64,000 bases of DNA, from contig NZ_JAHOOZ010000001.1 of the NCBI RefSeq assembly GCF_019075875.1, forward strand, positions 4,340,001 to 4,404,000. The letters are read 5' to 3'. Below are positions 25,998 through 34,364 of the stretch, piece after piece. The stretch's first letter is position 1; every line of letters begins with the position of its first letter. The notes below the pieces were generated by a model. That model saw only the letters and a program-made list of their open reading frames with translations, ran no database searches and was not told the DNA's origin. This stretch comes from Novosphingobium sp. G106. GTDB lineage: Bacteria > Pseudomonadota > Alphaproteobacteria > Sphingomonadales > Sphingomonadaceae. A program made the position numbers and the translations under genes.

Positions 25998-27122
25998 CTA
26001 GCCGCCAATCGGTGGCATGCGCTCGTCGGGAACCGCGGGATTGAGTGGTCCGCGCTGCGCCCCGATCCATTCGCGCCACAGCAGCAGCAGCGCGGCCATC
26101 AGTGCCGGCCCGAGGACGATGCCGATCAGGCCCCAGGCCTCGATCCCGCCGATGATGCCCAGCAGCACCAGCAGGAACGGCAGCCGCGTCGCGCCGCCGA
26201 TCAGCACGGGGCGGATGAAATGGTCGGCAACGAAGACCACCACCGAACCCAGCACGCCGATGGCGATGGCCGCGCCGATCTCGCCGGCCGCGGCCAGCAG
26301 CCCGGCCGCCGCGACATAGGCAACGACCGCGCCCAGCGGGATCGCCGAGAGCAGCCCGGTGAGCAGGCCGAGGATTGCCGGATGCGGTACCCCGGCAACA
26401 TAGTAGGCCGCGCCCATCAGCACGCCTTCGCCCAGGCCGACGACGACCAGTCCGTTCACCGTGCCGCGGATGGCCTGGACGATCTGCTCGCCGACCTGCT
26501 CGCCCGCCGGACCGAAGGCCCGGGCGATGCCGACGCGCAGGCCGCGGGCGAGGCCTTCGCCATCGCGCAGCATGAAGAAGAAGATCAGCAGCATGAAGAC
26601 GATGATGAGCAACCGGTGCAGCACCGCGCCGAGGAAGCGGCCGCCGAGGTCGAGCGACGAGCGTCCACCCTCGCCATGCAGGATCGACAGATGGCTCAGC
26701 GCCCCCGGCTGCGCGAGATTGGCCTGCCACCAGCCGACGAGCTGGTCGCCGAACGGCAGCTGCGCGAGGATGTGCGGCGGCGGAATGCCCTGTGCTCCCG
26801 ATTGCTGGACGAATTGCACGAAGTCGGCGCTGTCATGCGCCAGCGCGGTGGCGACCATGATCAGCGGCAGCACGAAGATCAGCAGGATCAGCAAGGTGAC
26901 GCCGAGCGGCAGCAGTACGCGACCCTGTTTCGGCCAACGCGCCTGACAGCGGACATACCACGGCCACAGCGACACGGCGAATACCGCCGCCCAGCCCGCC
27001 GCCGCCAGGAAGGGTAGCAAGGTCCACAGGCCTGCCAGCGCGAGCAGGATGACCGCGACCAGCGCAGCCCTGGTCTGACCGCGTGAAAGAGCCCCGAAGC
27101 TGCGGTTGCTGTTTTCGTCCAT
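25998..27122 (-). CDS. AI-2E family transporter
   Basis: The 374-residue protein is a multi-helix inner-membrane transporter of the PerM/TqsA (AI-2E) family. It has an early hydrophobic pair near 30-70, a periplasmic-side region near 110-190 and the conserved C-terminal block of four helices with VVVVGLGEG, GVPHP and GGIEAWGLIGIVLGP. Function in this organism (quorum-signal, Na/H or other export) is unknown. The ATG at 27122 removes a nine-residue upstream extension with no ribosome site. Confidence 0.9.
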   Translation of the reverse strand: MDENSNRSFGALSRGQTRAALVAVILLALAGLWTLLPFLAAAGWAAVFAVSLWPWYVRCQARWPKQGRVLLPLGVTLLILLIFVLPLIMVATALAHDSADFVQFVQQSGAQGIPPPHILAQLPFGDQLVGWWQANLAQPGALSHLSILHGEGGRSSLDLGGRFLGAVLHRLLIIVFMLLIFFFMLRDGEGLARGLRVGIARAFGPAGEQVGEQIVQAIRGTVNGLVVVGLGEGVLMGAAYYVAGVPHPAILGLLTGLLSAIPLGAVVAYVAAAGLLAAAGEIGAAIAIGVLGSVVVFVADHFIRPVLIGGATRLPFLLVLLGIIGGIEAWGLIGIVLGPALMAALLLLWREWIGAQRGPLNPAVPDERMPPIGG

Positions 27123-27170
27123 GCGGCAGGCTATAACCGGTGGGGGCAATCAGCCAACACGCCTTTTGGT

Positions 27171-27953
27171 CTATCCGCCCGTTCCGCCCACTATCGGCCC
27201 GCCCGCCACGGTCAGGGTCTCGCCGGTGATGTAGGACGAGGCCTCGCTGGCGAAGAACACGATCGCCCGCGCCACGTCCTCCGCGCGGCCGGCGCGAGGA
27301 ATCGGATAGTTCGCGCAGAACGTATCGACTTCGATATTGTTGGCGACGAAATCCTTCGTCGCGTTGTCGGTGGCGATCAGTCCCGGTGCCACGCAGTTGA
27401 TGCGGATGCCGTGCCTGCCCCATTCGGCCGCGGCGACGCGGGTGAACATCTGGATACCTGCCTTCGCCACCGAGTAGGCCGCCAAGCCCTGCACACCGTC
27501 GTTCCCCGCCACCGAGGACACGTTGACGATCGTGCCCGAGTGCTGCGCCCGCATGTGCGGGCCCACCGCCTGGGTGCAGAGAAATCCGGTGTCGAGATTG
27601 CGCGCGAATTCGAAACGCCAGGCGGCAAGGTCCATGTCGCTGAGCTTCGCATGATCGCCCCAGCCGACGCCGTTGACCAGCACGTCGATGCGGCCGAACT
27701 CGGCGATCACACGCGCGACCATCGCTTCGACTTCGGCTTCCAGGCTGACATCGGCCCTGATCCAGATGCAGCGGCGGCCCGTCTCGTTCTCGATCGCCTG
27801 CGCAGTCGGCGCGAGCGTCGACTCGCTGCGCCCGGCAATGGCTACGTCGGCGCCGTAGCGCGCGAGCAATAGTGCCGTCGCCGCGCCTATCCCGGTGCCC
27901 CCGCCAGTCACGATCGCGACCTTGCCGGTGAAGTCATACCCTTCGGCGATCAT
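27171..27953 (-). CDS. SDR family oxidoreductase
   Basis: The 260-residue enzyme is a classical short-chain dehydrogenase: TGGGTGIG (16-23) for NAD(P), the catalytic set Ser146/147, Tyr160, Lys164, and the final GGPIVGG. Substrate unknown; the GR-x-S after the second beta strand suggests NADP is possible. It reads divergently from the ABC ATPase gene. Confidence 0.92.
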   Translation of the reverse strand: MIAEGYDFTGKVAIVTGGGTGIGAATALLLARYGADVAIAGRSESTLAPTAQAIENETGRRCIWIRADVSLEAEVEAMVARVIAEFGRIDVLVNGVGWGDHAKLSDMDLAAWRFEFARNLDTGFLCTQAVGPHMRAQHSGTIVNVSSVAGNDGVQGLAAYSVAKAGIQMFTRVAAAEWGRHGIRINCVAPGLIATDNATKDFVANNIEVDTFCANYPIPRAGRAEDVARAIVFFASEASSYITGETLTVAGGPIVGGTGG

Positions 27954-28003
27954 CGCATAGCTCCTCTCTTTACCCGGGCCTCTTCCTGTCCCAAGGAAGC
28001 ACT

Positions 28004-28951
28004 ATGAGCGAAGGTCCGGCGATTTCCATCCGCAATCTGGTGAAGCGCTATGCCGGGGAGAAAGGTGCGCCCGGCAAGCTGGCGCTCGACGACGTCAGCT
28101 TCGACGTGCCGCAAGGCGGCATCTTCGGCCTGCTCGGCCCCAACGGCGCGGGCAAGTCGACCTTGATCAACACGCTGGCGGGCCTCGTCATGAAGACCTC
28201 GGGCCAGGTCTCGATCTGGGGCTTCGACATCGACAAGAACATGCGCAACGCCAAGCGCGCGATCGGCATCGTCCCGCAGGAGATCTTCTTCGATCCCTTC
28301 TTCACCCCCTTCGAAGTGCTGGAGAACCAGGCCGGGCTCTACGGAGTCGCCAAGCCGCTGCGCCGCTCGATGGAGCTGCTGCAGGACGTGCACCTGGCCG
28401 ACAAGGCCAAGTCCTACTCGCGCACGCTCTCGGGTGGTATGAAGCGGCGGTTGCTCGTCGCCAAGGCCATGGTCCACTCGCCGCCCGTGCTGGTGCTCGA
28501 CGAGCCGACCGCCGGCGTCGACGTCGAACTGCGCCGGCAGCTCTGGGAACTGGTCAGCGAGATGAACGCCCAGGGCGTGACCGTGGTGCTGACCACGCAC
28601 TACCTCGAGGAAGCCGAGGAGCTGTGCGACCGCATCGCCATCATCAACCACGGCAAGCTGATAGCCAACCAGTCGACCCGCGAACTGCTGGCGACCGCGC
28701 GCGAGAAGGTCGTCGTCCTGACGCTCGACCGCGACCTCAGCGGGCTGCCGGAGCATGCCTGCTTCCTCAGATGCGAGAAGACCGGCGAGCGCACGGTCGA
28801 GATCACCTACAACAAGGATACCACCAACGCCGGCGAAGTGCTGGCTTCGGTCCAGAGCCAGGGCTTCGCGATCGTCGACGTGACGACCAAGGAAGCCGAT
28901 CTGGAGGACGTTTTCGTCAGCCTGACGAGCGCGGTGCAGGTGCCGGTTTAG
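28004..28951 (+). CDS. ABC transporter ATP-binding protein
   Basis: The 315-residue ATPase has Walker A GPNGAGKST (45-53), the signature LSGGMKRR (142-149), Walker B LVLDEPT (163-169) and the H-loop TTHYLEEAEE. It belongs to the ABC-2/DrrA/YadG-type exporter ATPases, which need a separate permease. No permease gene is next to it; the REP/DUF559 stretch and nadB follow. So its partner is elsewhere or lost. Confidence 0.92.
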   Translation: MSEGPAISIRNLVKRYAGEKGAPGKLALDDVSFDVPQGGIFGLLGPNGAGKSTLINTLAGLVMKTSGQVSIWGFDIDKNMRNAKRAIGIVPQEIFFDPFFTPFEVLENQAGLYGVAKPLRRSMELLQDVHLADKAKSYSRTLSGGMKRRLLVAKAMVHSPPVLVLDEPTAGVDVELRRQLWELVSEMNAQGVTVVLTTHYLEEAEELCDRIAIINHGKLIANQSTRELLATAREKVVVLTLDRDLSGLPEHACFLRCEKTGERTVEITYNKDTTNAGEVLASVQSQGFAIVDVTTKEADLEDVFVSLTSAVQVPV

Positions 28952-28966
28952 CGGTGCCCACCCTAG

Positions 28967-28988
28967 CCCCTCCCGCAAGCGGGAGGGG
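28967..28988. repeat. REP-like palindrome, copy 1
   Basis: The palindrome CCCCTCCCGC-AA-GCGGGAGGGG is preceded by CCCACCCTAG. Together with copies 2 and 3 it defines a 33-35 base repeat. It lies just after the ABC ATPase stop and may also act as a terminator. Confidence 0.9.
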
Positions 28989-29041
28989 GATGGCCGGGGC
29001 CTAGATCGATCCGAAAGCGAGCAGCTTCAGCGCGATCAATC

Positions 29042-29063
29042 CCCCTCCCGCTTGCGGGAGGGG
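29042..29063. repeat. REP-like palindrome, copy 2 (opposite orientation)
   Basis: CCCCTCCCGC-TT-GCGGGAGGGG is followed by TTGGGGGTGGGCC, the reverse complement of the tail in copies 1 and 3. It lies just before the DUF559 gene. Confidence 0.9.
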
Positions 29064-29087
29064 TTGGGGGTGGGCCAGTCTCCGACC

Positions 29088-29714
29088 ATGCCCAACTGGA
29101 AGCCCCGAAACACGGAACGCGCCCGCGAACTGCGCAACCAGGCTACGCCGGCAGAGCGCCACCTCTGGCATTTCATCTCGAACTCCCAGCTCGGCCATAA
29201 ATTCAGCCGCCAGATGCCGGTCGGTCCGTTCTTCGCCGATTTCCTCTGCCGAGAGCAAAAACTCATCATCGAACTCGACGGTTTCTCGCACGAGGTCGAT
29301 CCCGGACGCGATATCTGGCGCGACAAGTACCTGAACGAAGCCGGATATCGCGTGTTGCACTTCCCAAACGCCGAAGTCCTCGCCAATGTCGAAGGCGTGG
29401 TTACGATGATACGCTTTGCCTTGAACGAAAGGCCCACCCCCGGCCCCTCCCGCAAGCGGGAGGGGGATCATGATCCACGACGTCATCATCGTCGGCTCGG
29501 GCGCCGCTGGCCTCACCGCCGCCCTCGGCCTCGCCGAGAAACTCAAGGTCCTCGTGCTGGCCAAGGGCTCGCTGACCGGCGGGTCGACCGCCTGGGCCCA
29601 AGGCGGCATCGCCGCCGTGCTCGATGCGGGCGACACTTTCGAGGAGCATATCCGCGATACGATGATCGCCGGGGCCGGGCTCAACCGGCAGGAAACCGTC
29701 GAATTCGTCATTGA
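29088..29714 (+). CDS. DUF559 (Vsr-like endonuclease fold) protein, 3' end uncertain
   Basis: From ATG 29088 (MPNWKPRNTERARELR) the sequence shows a DUF559 domain: RNQATPAERHLWHFI, GHKFSRQMPVGPFFADF, LIIELDGFSHE and YRVLHFPNAEV to about residue 115. This is a PD-(D/E)XK-type fold related to Vsr mismatch endonucleases, with the active-site pattern D-x-E-x-D-G. No stop follows the domain: the frame runs through the third REP copy and 245 bases into nadB. The real end may be lost, or the tail is non-functional. Flanking inverted REP copies suggest a mobile cassette. Confidence 0.8.
   Translation: MPNWKPRNTERARELRNQATPAERHLWHFISNSQLGHKFSRQMPVGPFFADFLCREQKLIIELDGFSHEVDPGRDIWRDKYLNEAGYRVLHFPNAEVLANVEGVVTMIRFALNERPTPGPSRKREGDHDPRRHHRRLGRRWPHRRPRPRRETQGPRAGQGLADRRVDRLGPRRHRRRARCGRHFRGAYPRYDDRRGRAQPAGNRRIRH
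29444..29465. repeat. REP-like palindrome, copy 3, overlapping the nadB ribosome site
   Basis: CCCCTCCCGC-AA-GCGGGAGGGG in the same orientation as copy 1 and opposite to copy 2. Its right arm GGGAGGGGG lies seven bases before the nadB ATG and is the only Shine-Dalgarno-like sequence there. Confidence 0.9.
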
Positions 29715-31047
29715 ACGCGCGCCGCATGCGATCGACCGGCTGGTCGAGCTCGGCGTGCCGTTCAACATGGACGGCAACAGCCTGCACCTCACGCGCGAGG
29801 GTGGTCATTCGCACCGCCGCATCGTCCATGTCGACGACGCGACGGGCTGGGCCGTGCAGTCGGCGCTGCTCAAGGCGGCCGAGGATCATCCCAACATCAC
29901 GCTGCTGCCGGGGCAGTCCTGCATCGACCTGATCACCGGCAAGCACGAGCTGCGCTATTCGGGCTCGGGCAGGGTCTGGGGCGTCTACGCGCTCGACGAG
30001 GCGACGGGCAAGGTCGAGCCGCATACCGCGCGCGCGACGATCATGGCGACAGGCGGCGCAGGGCGCGTCTACCAGTTCAGCACCGCCCCGCGCGGCGCCA
30101 CCGGCGACGGCATCGCCATGGCCTGGCGCGCGGGCGCGCGCGTCTCCAACATGGAGATGATGCAGTTCCACCCGACCTGTCTCTACAACCTCGAGGTCAA
30201 GAACTTCCTGATCACCGAGGCGGTGCGCGGCGAGGGCGGGCGGCTGATCAACCCGCGCAGCGGCAAGCGCTTCATGGAATTCTATGACGCCGAGCGGCTC
30301 GAGCTGGCGCCGCGCGACATCGTCGCGCGCGCGATCGACGCCGAGATCAAGCGCTTCGGGCTCGACTACGTCCATCTCGACATCAGCCACCAGCCCGCGG
30401 ACTTCGTGAAGGGCCATTTCCCGACGATCTACGAGAAGCTGATGGGCATCGGCATCGACATGACCAAGCAGCCGATCCCGGTGGTCCCCGCGCAGCACTA
30501 CACCTGCGGCGGTATCGTGATCGACCTTAACGGGCAGACCGACCTGCCGGGGCTCTATGCCGCGGGCGAGTGCACCGAAAGCGGCCTTCACGGGGCCAAC
30601 CGCCTGGCATCCAACTCGCTGCTCGAATGCTTCGTCTTCGGCGAGGCCGCGGCGGCGCATATCCTCGACTGCTGGGATGCCTTCGATCCGCCGCCGCCGG
30701 TTCAGGCCTGGGACGAAAGCCGCGTCACCAACTCCGACGAGGAGGTGATCATCAAGCAGAACTGGACCGAGATCCGCCGCTTCATGTGGAACTACGTCGG
30801 CATCGTCCGCACGACCAAGCGGCTCGAACGCGCGCAGCACCGGATCCAGATGCTGACCGGCGAGGTCGAGGACTACTACGGCCACTTCCGCGTCAGCACC
30901 GACCTGATCGAGCTGCGCAACCTGCTGCAGACCGCCGAGCTGATCGTCCGCTCGGCGCTGAAGCGCAAGGAAAGCCGCGGGCTGCACTATACGCTCGACT
31001 ATCCCAAGACGCTGCCCGAGGCGCGCGATACGGTGCTCGTGCCGTGA
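29470..31047 (+). CDS. nadB: L-aspartate oxidase
   Basis: NadB oxidises L-aspartate to iminoaspartate, the first step of de novo NAD synthesis. The 525-residue flavoprotein starts with the FAD dinucleotide motif VGSGAAGLTAALGLA. It has GGSTAWAQGGIAAV, the HPTCLYN segment and PAQHYTCGGI; relatives of succinate dehydrogenase share these. The C-terminal helical domain is complete. The ribosome site comes from the REP-like repeat. nadA and nadC are not in the window. Confidence 0.97.
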   Translation: MIHDVIIVGSGAAGLTAALGLAEKLKVLVLAKGSLTGGSTAWAQGGIAAVLDAGDTFEEHIRDTMIAGAGLNRQETVEFVIERAPHAIDRLVELGVPFNMDGNSLHLTREGGHSHRRIVHVDDATGWAVQSALLKAAEDHPNITLLPGQSCIDLITGKHELRYSGSGRVWGVYALDEATGKVEPHTARATIMATGGAGRVYQFSTAPRGATGDGIAMAWRAGARVSNMEMMQFHPTCLYNLEVKNFLITEAVRGEGGRLINPRSGKRFMEFYDAERLELAPRDIVARAIDAEIKRFGLDYVHLDISHQPADFVKGHFPTIYEKLMGIGIDMTKQPIPVVPAQHYTCGGIVIDLNGQTDLPGLYAAGECTESGLHGANRLASNSLLECFVFGEAAAAHILDCWDAFDPPPPVQAWDESRVTNSDEEVIIKQNWTEIRRFMWNYVGIVRTTKRLERAQHRIQMLTGEVEDYYGHFRVSTDLIELRNLLQTAELIVRSALKRKESRGLHYTLDYPKTLPEARDTVLVP

Positions 31048-31508
31048 GCGAAGAGCACCGCGTCGACCGCGCCTGGCGCGTGATCGAGGCGCCGGTCTCG
31101 GCAGTCTACGATGCGCTGGTTGACGGCAGCAAGGTGTCGCATTGGCTGCCGCCCGAGGGCGCCACGGGCACGCTGGAGGCCTTCGATCCGCGCCCCGGCG
31201 GCGCCTTTCGCATGACCTTGCGTTTTTCCTCGGGAACCGGCGGAAAGACCACTCGCGACACCGATACCGTTAGCGGCCGCTTCGTTGATCTCGAGCCCGA
31301 AGAGTTCGTCATCCAGGATTTCGATTTCGTCTCGGACGATCCGTCTTTCGCCGGCACCATGCGGATGACCTGGGGTCTGACCTGGTGCGCCGAAGGGACC
31401 GAGGTCTCGATCGTTGCCGAGAACGTACCCTCCGGCATAAGCAAGGAGGACCACGCGCAGGGTCTGGCCTCGTCGCTTGCCAACCTGGCGGCCTTTGTCG
31501 AGAATTGA
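31044..31508 (+). CDS. SRPBCC family protein (AHSA1-like)
   Basis: This 154-residue START/Bet v 1-like protein has the typical AHSA1 pattern: RVIEAPVSAVYDALVDGSKVSHWLPP, a W-x-x-P and FDPRPGGAFRM in the middle, and the last helix with SLANLAAFVEN. GTG 31044 overlaps the nadB stop (GTGA), so it is probably translated with nadB. Ligand and role unknown. Confidence 0.85.
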   Translation: MSEEHRVDRAWRVIEAPVSAVYDALVDGSKVSHWLPPEGATGTLEAFDPRPGGAFRMTLRFSSGTGGKTTRDTDTVSGRFVDLEPEEFVIQDFDFVSDDPSFAGTMRMTWGLTWCAEGTEVSIVAENVPSGISKEDHAQGLASSLANLAAFVEN

Positions 31509-31525
31509 ACGAACAAAGCCTGACC

Positions 31526-31550
31526 CGTCACCCCTGCGAAGGCAGGGGCC
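31526..31550. repeat. REP-like palindrome, second type, left copy
   Basis: CCCCTGCGAAGGCAGGGG within CGTCA-...-CC. A reverse copy lies at 31605-31630, so the two can pair as one large stem. Confidence 0.85.
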
Positions 31551-31604
31551 CAACTGACGGTGCGGTTTGACGCCGCCGTCGCATTGTCGACGCGAGCTTA
31601 TCTA

Positions 31605-31630
31605 GACCCCTGCCTTCGCAGGGGTGACGG
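31605..31630. repeat. REP-like palindrome, second type, right copy (inverted)
   Basis: CCCCTGCCTTCGCAGGGG followed by TGACGG. It is the inverted partner of the left copy, and the pair lies between the SRPBCC stop and the first SDR start. Confidence 0.85.
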
Positions 31631-31639
31631 GAGAGAGGT

Positions 31640-32398
31640 GTGAGACTCGCAGGACGGATAGCGCTGGTGACGGGCTCGTCACGCGGCATCGGCGCGGGAA
31701 TCGCCCGTCGGCTCGCTGTTGATGGCGCGAAAGTGGTGCTCCATGCCAGCCGCAGTCGTGAACTGGTCGATCGGGTCGCGGCTGAGATTCGCGCAGGAGG
31801 CGGGACGGCCGACATCGTGCTCGGCGATCTCGCCGAGGGCGACATCGCGGCGCAGGTCGTGCGCGATGCCTTTGCGGTCCACGGCGCACTCGATATCCTC
31901 GTCTGCAATGCCGGCGCCCCCGCATCTGGGCCGGTCACGGGGCTCGAACCCGCCGCCATCGACGCGCATCTGGCACTCAACCTTCGCTCCGTCATCCTGC
32001 AGGTGATCGAATACGCCCGGCTGACTACGAGCGACCAGGGCCGCGTCGTGCTGATCTCCTCGGGCTCGGCGGCGGTGCCGGTGGGCAATGCCGCGCTCTA
32101 TTCGGCGGCCAAGGCCGCGGCGGACGGCTTCATCCGTTCGGTGGCGCACGAATTGGGCGAGCGCGGCATCACCTGCAATTCGGTGCAGCCGGGGCTCACG
32201 CTGACCCGCGAGCTTGACCCCGCGATCAGCGACAAGGTCGCACGGTGGAACGCGCTGCGCCGTCCCGGCCAGGTCGAGGACATCGCCGACGTCGTCGCCT
32301 TCCTCGCCTCGGACGATTCGCGCTGGCTCACCGGCCTGACCCTGCCGGCCAACGGCGGCCAGGTCACTTCCGCCACCACGATCATCGCGAAGGGATAG
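31640..32398 (+). CDS. SDR family oxidoreductase, complete catalytic set
   Basis: The 252-residue short-chain dehydrogenase has TGSSRGIG (11-18), Ser140/141, Tyr154 and Lys158, all in place. GTG start at 31640 after GGGAGAGAG. A paralog with 50-60 percent visible identity follows four bases after the stop, so this is a tandem duplication in one operon. Substrate unknown; the context includes an MDR dehydrogenase and a Rieske oxygenase further downstream. Confidence 0.9.
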   Translation: MRLAGRIALVTGSSRGIGAGIARRLAVDGAKVVLHASRSRELVDRVAAEIRAGGGTADIVLGDLAEGDIAAQVVRDAFAVHGALDILVCNAGAPASGPVTGLEPAAIDAHLALNLRSVILQVIEYARLTTSDQGRVVLISSGSAAVPVGNAALYSAAKAAADGFIRSVAHELGERGITCNSVQPGLTLTRELDPAISDKVARWNALRRPGQVEDIADVVAFLASDDSRWLTGLTLPANGGQVTSATTIIAKG

Positions 32399-32402
32399 GG
32401 CC

Positions 32403-33164
32403 ATGCGGCTGGAAGGAAGAACCGCGCTCGTCACCGGATCGTCGCAGGGCATCGGCAAGGCCATCGCACTGCGCCTCGCCGCCGACGGCGCCAAGGTCAT
32501 CGTCCACGCCCGCAGCGCCGAGAAGGCCGAACCCGTGGTTGAGCTGATCCGTAGCCAGGGCGGCACGGCCGATGTCGTGCTGGGCGATCTGGTCGAAGGC
32601 GATACCGCAACGCGCGTGGTTCAGGACGCCGCCGCGGTCCACGGCGATCTCGACATCATGGTCCTGAACGCCGGCGGCGGCAGTTCGGGGCTTGCGACCA
32701 ATCTCTCGATCGAGACGATCGACCGCACCCTGGCTTTCAATCTGCGTGCGACGATCCTGGCCGTCTCCGAATATGCGCGGATCACGCAGAGCCCGCACGG
32801 GCGGATCGTCTTCATCTCCTCGGGCATGGCGACCTATGGCGCGCCCGGCGTTTCGGTCGGTGCCGCGGCCAAGGCGGGATCGGAAGCGTTCGTGCGCTCC
32901 GCCGGACAGGAACTCGGCGCGCGCGGGATCACCTGCAATTCGGTCGCCCCGGGCTGCACGCGGACCGAGATGATCGCCGGGCAGACCTGGCCAGATGCTG
33001 TCCCGCCCTGGACCGCGCTCGGCCGGCTGGGCGAGCCCGACGACATCGCCGACGTCGTAGCCTTCCTCGCCAGCGACGAAGCGCGCTGGCTGACCGGGCT
33101 GACGCTCGCGGCCAACGGCGGTCTCGTCACCACTGCCGCCAATATCCTTGCGCGGTCGCGCTAG
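32403..33164 (+). CDS. SDR family protein lacking the catalytic tyrosine
   Basis: The 253-residue paralog of the previous gene keeps TGSSQGIG (11-18), the NAG-like N89/A90 motif, Ser139/140 and Lys157. At the place of the catalytic Tyr it has Gly153 (SVGAAAK, codon GGT). The rest of the fold is conserved, so it is probably a non-catalytic partner or uses another acid/base; Tyr145 is nearby but eight residues too early. It starts four bases after its paralog. Confidence 0.9.
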   Translation: MRLEGRTALVTGSSQGIGKAIALRLAADGAKVIVHARSAEKAEPVVELIRSQGGTADVVLGDLVEGDTATRVVQDAAAVHGDLDIMVLNAGGGSSGLATNLSIETIDRTLAFNLRATILAVSEYARITQSPHGRIVFISSGMATYGAPGVSVGAAAKAGSEAFVRSAGQELGARGITCNSVAPGCTRTEMIAGQTWPDAVPPWTALGRLGEPDDIADVVAFLASDEARWLTGLTLAANGGLVTTAANILARSR

Positions 33165-33206
33165 GCGGGCGTAGCCTCCTTTCAAAGAGTCGAGAGGAAG
33201 CCTGCC

Positions 33207-34232
33207 ATGCCGAATGCCACCTATCGCGGCGCAATTTTCCGGGGACCGGGCTCTGTCGACGTCATCGACCTGCCTTACCCGACTTGCGGCGACGACGATG
33301 TCATCGTCCGCAACCTGATGGCCGGCGTCTGCGGCTCGGACGTGTCCGCCTACAAGCACGGCGGTGACGACCACATGATCTGGCAGGATCACGAGTTCGG
33401 TCACGAAGCCGTCAGCGAGATCGTCGAGATGGGTCGCAACGTGAAAGGCCTGAGCCTCGGCGATCATGTCTTCGTCAACCAGGGCAAGGCGCTGCGCGAC
33501 ATGAAGCGCATGGCCACGGTCGGCTCCTTCTCCGAATATATCCGGATTCCGCAGTGCGAGGTCGGCGAAAGCGTGCTGATGATCGACAACGACATCCCGG
33601 TGAAATCGGCGGTGCTGGTCGAGCCTTTCGTCATCGGCACGCGCGGCGCGCTCAACCTCGATCCGGGGCCGGACAAGACCGCGATCGTCTTCGGCGCCGG
33701 GATCATCGGGCTATCGGCGGCGATCATGCTCAAATGGTTCGGCTGCCCCAAGGTGATGATCGTCGACATCTCCGACTTCCGCCTGGCCAATGCCGCCAGC
33801 TTCGGCCTCGTCACCTGCAACCCGGCCAAGGAAGACCTCAGGGCGCGCGCCTTCGCCGAATTCGGCAGCCAGCAGACCTTCTTCGGCGAGCGCTGTCAGG
33901 CGCAGCTCTATCTCGATGCCATCGGCATGAAAGTGGCGATCGACAACTTCGCCATGCTCGCCGGGCGCGGCGCATCGCTCGCGGTCGTCGGCGTGCACCA
34001 CGAGCCCGTGGCCATGGACCTGATGGCGGTCTGCTACAGCAACTGGAAGATCAAGGGCTGCGGCGAGACTGCGATCGAGGAAGCGCTGCCGCATATCCTG
34101 GCGATGATGAAGTCGGGCCGCTTCGACCTTTCGGCGCTGGTCACCCACGAATACCGAGTCGAACAGATCGCCGAAGCGCTCGTCATGGGCGCCAATGCTG
34201 GCGAGGCGCAAAAGGTTTGCATTGCATTCTGA
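33207..34232 (+). CDS. Zinc-binding medium-chain dehydrogenase without structural zinc loop
   Basis: The 341-residue protein has the GroES-like and Rossmann domains of medium-chain dehydrogenases. Catalytic-zinc-type residues Cys42, His66 and Glu67 (FGHE) are present, and the NAD motif GAGIIGL. The four cysteines of the structural zinc lobe are missing, as in a subset of family members. AGAGGAAG lies before the ATG. It follows the SDR pair by 42 bases; a 9-bp inverted repeat GGCAAGGCC / GGCCTTGCC (34240-34300) lies after it. Confidence 0.88.
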   Translation: MPNATYRGAIFRGPGSVDVIDLPYPTCGDDDVIVRNLMAGVCGSDVSAYKHGGDDHMIWQDHEFGHEAVSEIVEMGRNVKGLSLGDHVFVNQGKALRDMKRMATVGSFSEYIRIPQCEVGESVLMIDNDIPVKSAVLVEPFVIGTRGALNLDPGPDKTAIVFGAGIIGLSAAIMLKWFGCPKVMIVDISDFRLANAASFGLVTCNPAKEDLRARAFAEFGSQQTFFGERCQAQLYLDAIGMKVAIDNFAMLAGRGASLAVVGVHHEPVAMDLMAVCYSNWKIKGCGETAIEEALPHILAMMKSGRFDLSALVTHEYRVEQIAEALVMGANAGEAQKVCIAF

Positions 34233-34239
34233 ACACTTA

Positions 34240-34300
34240 GGCAAGGCCCGTTAACCACACATAGCGGTTCCTGCACCGTCCGTCGCAGGGGGGCCTTGCC
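34240..34300. repeat. 9-bp inverted repeat between dehydrogenase and glycosyltransferase genes
   Basis: GGCAAGGCC (34240-34248) and GGCCTTGCC (34292-34300) can pair across 43 bases. There is no T run; it may be an RNA end or an operator. Confidence 0.5.
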
Positions 34301-34364
34301 ACATCGCGTCCTCATTGGTCTCGCGGGGCAACGAAGAACGTCGCAACCGTACGAGGGCCGCTAA

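Noticed and set aside
29036..29455. Minus-strand ORF that mirrors the DUF559 region
   Set aside because: It arises from the palindromic repeats at both ends and the antisense of DUF559; the plus-strand domain match is clear.
28967..29465. CRISPR array
   Set aside because: The repeats are only three, not evenly spaced, and in alternating orientation; they are REP-like.
29401..30987. 528-residue minus-strand ORF opposite nadB
   Set aside because: Shadow of nadB.
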